NCBI GenBank assembly: GCA_022813625.1
Contig: JAKLMB010000018.1
Location: forward strand, 124,001 to 188,000
Source of the DNA: Aaosphaeria pasadenensis
Lineage: Eukaryota > Ascomycota > Dothideomycetes > Pleosporales
Length of the DNA stretch: 64,000 nt
Direction of reading: 5' to 3'
Both the position numbers and the translations under genes were made by a program. Below are positions 62,741 through 64,000 of this stretch, piece after piece. Every line of letters starts with the position of its first letter. Position 1 is the stretch's first letter. The notes under the pieces are model-generated. The model was given only the letters and a program-made list of their open reading frames with translations, searched no databases and was not told where the DNA came from.

Positions 62741-64000
62741 ATGGCGACCAAGTCTGTCCTTCAACAACACCCCCCGACCCCACCAAGCGTCAGCGCAGAC
62801 TTACACTCCGGCATGCAGCAAATTGCGCAGTTTAACGAAGACCGAAAGTTTTCTATTGAGGACTCACAATCGTGTGCCTCCGGGTACGACTCCCCAGCTC
62901 CAGTGGCACAAGACGGAATGGCCACAGTACAGTTCCACCCCTCTCACCTGGTATCGCAAGGCGCTACAGGAATTGGGCTGGATCTACAATATGTAAGGAC
63001 ACTGTGAAACTGAAGGAGATTGTAACATACTGATTGTAGACAGGATACTTATCACCACAGCTCTAGCTTTTATTCCGACGGTCATTATAACGGCCTTCCT
63101 GTAAGTGACCAGTATAGTCATGTTGATATTGGACTTTGCTAACTAGAATAGAACCATCCCGTATTTTCAGGCTCACCCCCTACACCTCTTTCCACGAATG
63201 AGAACGACGACCTACACCGACAAACGCGAAGCGGCGAATCTGTACGTTCATCACGTTCGCCAAAACGACAGCCACCCGCGAGGATAAGATCAACTCCTAA
63301 GTCTAGGAAGAAGTCCGGCAAGGATTTTAACCGGAAGACGCCCAAATTGACGGCACCCTTGAGCGTGTTGACAAAGAACATGGCCTCGATACCAGTACGA
63401 GACATGGAAGCTCATGTTAAGCGATCAATAGAAGTGAGACGAAAGGAGGTGGAAAAGAAAAATGGGTACATCACCAGACCCATGAATTCCTTCATGTTAT
63501 ATCGTTCCGCGTATGCAGAGAGGACTAAACAGTGGTGCCTACAGAATAACCACCAGGTGGTGTCCTCCGTCTCTGGAGAGAGCTGGCCCTTGGAACCGCC
63601 CGAAGTCCGCGATATGTACACAGAGTACGCGAAGATTGAAAGACTCAACCATCAGAATGCCCACCCAGACTATAAGTTTTCTCCAAGTAAATCGATCTCG
63701 GCAGCCAAAAAGCGGAAGGCCGAGTTTTCCGACGACGACGAGCCCAGTGATTTGGACGACGCCGATTGGGCCCCCGGCCGGTCAAGACCGAGATCTGCTC
63801 GCAGGCTCGACCGAACCGTAGGATACCCTGTAAACAACATGAGAGCAAATTACTACGACCGCTCTTACATGTCGAATGGGAGCGGTATGAGCAGACCGTC
63901 TTGGGATGTGTCGTCCGACAGTAGGCACATGAGCATGCCCTTGCACAACGAAATCTACAGTCAATATTTCCCACCCAACATACACCCAACTATGAGCATG
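62741..64000 (+). CDS. HMG-box (SOX/MATA-like) transcription factor, 3' end cut by window
   Basis: Sequence-specific DNA-bending regulator. Exons 62741-62992, 63044-63100 and 63152 to beyond 64000, joined in phase 0 over 51-base introns, give 386 residues inside the window. The chain reads ...GLDLQY, then DTYHHSSSFYSDGHYNGLP, then NHPVFSG. For the first junction the acceptor GACAG at 63043 is required, because the nearer GTAG would bring a stop. The start MATKSVLQQHPPTPP fits a Pro-rich N-terminus. A basic stretch (RIRSTPKSRKKSGK) precedes the HMG box at about 210-281: YITRPMNSFMLYRSAYA, then ESWPLEPPEVRDMYTEYA and HQNAHPDYKFSPSK. This is the SOX/MATA-type signature rather than a non-specific HMGB box. 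It is probably a developmental or sexual regulator, an inference from the family. A KKRK signal and acidic stretch follow the box. Confidence 0.9.

Noticed and set aside
62741..64000. Idea that this is the mating-type gene MAT1-2-1
   Set aside because: The long basic region before the box, the large N-terminus and the absence of typical neighbours do not support it. A general SOX/MATA-type HMG regulator is the safer call.

Overview
The window is nuclear DNA of a filamentous ascomycete (Pezizomycotina). The protein-coding genes are interrupted by many short introns of 47 to 63 bases, with GT...AG borders and CTAAC/CTGAC-type branch points. The gene set is also typical: a fungal PKC with HR1-C2-C1-C1-kinase layout, SSD1, a Zn2Cys6 regulator, a GH35 beta-galactosidase and a ferritin-like secreted protein. 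The order or species cannot be fixed from the sequence alone.

Layout. 1-10.2 kb is gene-poor. It holds a degraded SNF2-type helicase remnant (minus strand, about 3.3-5.6 kb), a 29-base exact direct repeat, and a weak tandem-like repeat with a period near 168 bases. 10.2-14.1 kb is a seven-exon protein kinase C gene (minus). 14.1-20.8 kb is a long non-coding stretch whose right part is pyrimidine-rich and contains six copies of TACTCCGTA/TACGGAGTA. It leads into a five-exon Zn2Cys6 transcription factor (plus, to 23.9 kb). 24.5-28.6 kb holds two divergently arranged His-rich proteins of unknown function that share one motif. 29.3-31.3 kb is a patatin/TGL-type lipase-like gene whose catalytic residues look lost. 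31.7-34.4 kb holds a cyclic phosphodiesterase and GLE1, convergent. 37.6-42.0 kb is SSD1 behind a long CT-rich leader. 44.0-45.1 kb is a secreted ferritin-like protein. 46.7-51.8 kb is an MFS sugar-type transporter convergent with a secreted beta-galactosidase. 52.7-57.2 kb holds two intronless minus-strand genes: an ankyrin-repeat protein, and a coiled-coil protein carrying an 18-base minisatellite. 57.2-62.7 kb has no recognisable gene. The window ends inside an HMG-box transcription factor gene (from 62.7 kb, 3' end missing).

How genes may work together. PKC and SSD1 both belong to cell-wall integrity control in fungi. SSD1 here carries several NDR-kinase phosphorylation and docking motifs. 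The beta-galactosidase and the adjacent MFS transporter could form a galactoside digestion and uptake pair. The rest looks like unlinked housekeeping genes. I found no CRISPR array, rRNA, convincing tRNA, intact transposon or biosynthetic cluster. Splice sites were placed by eye from GT...AG signals, reading-frame continuity and family expectation. All multi-exon models add up to whole codons, but none has transcript support.
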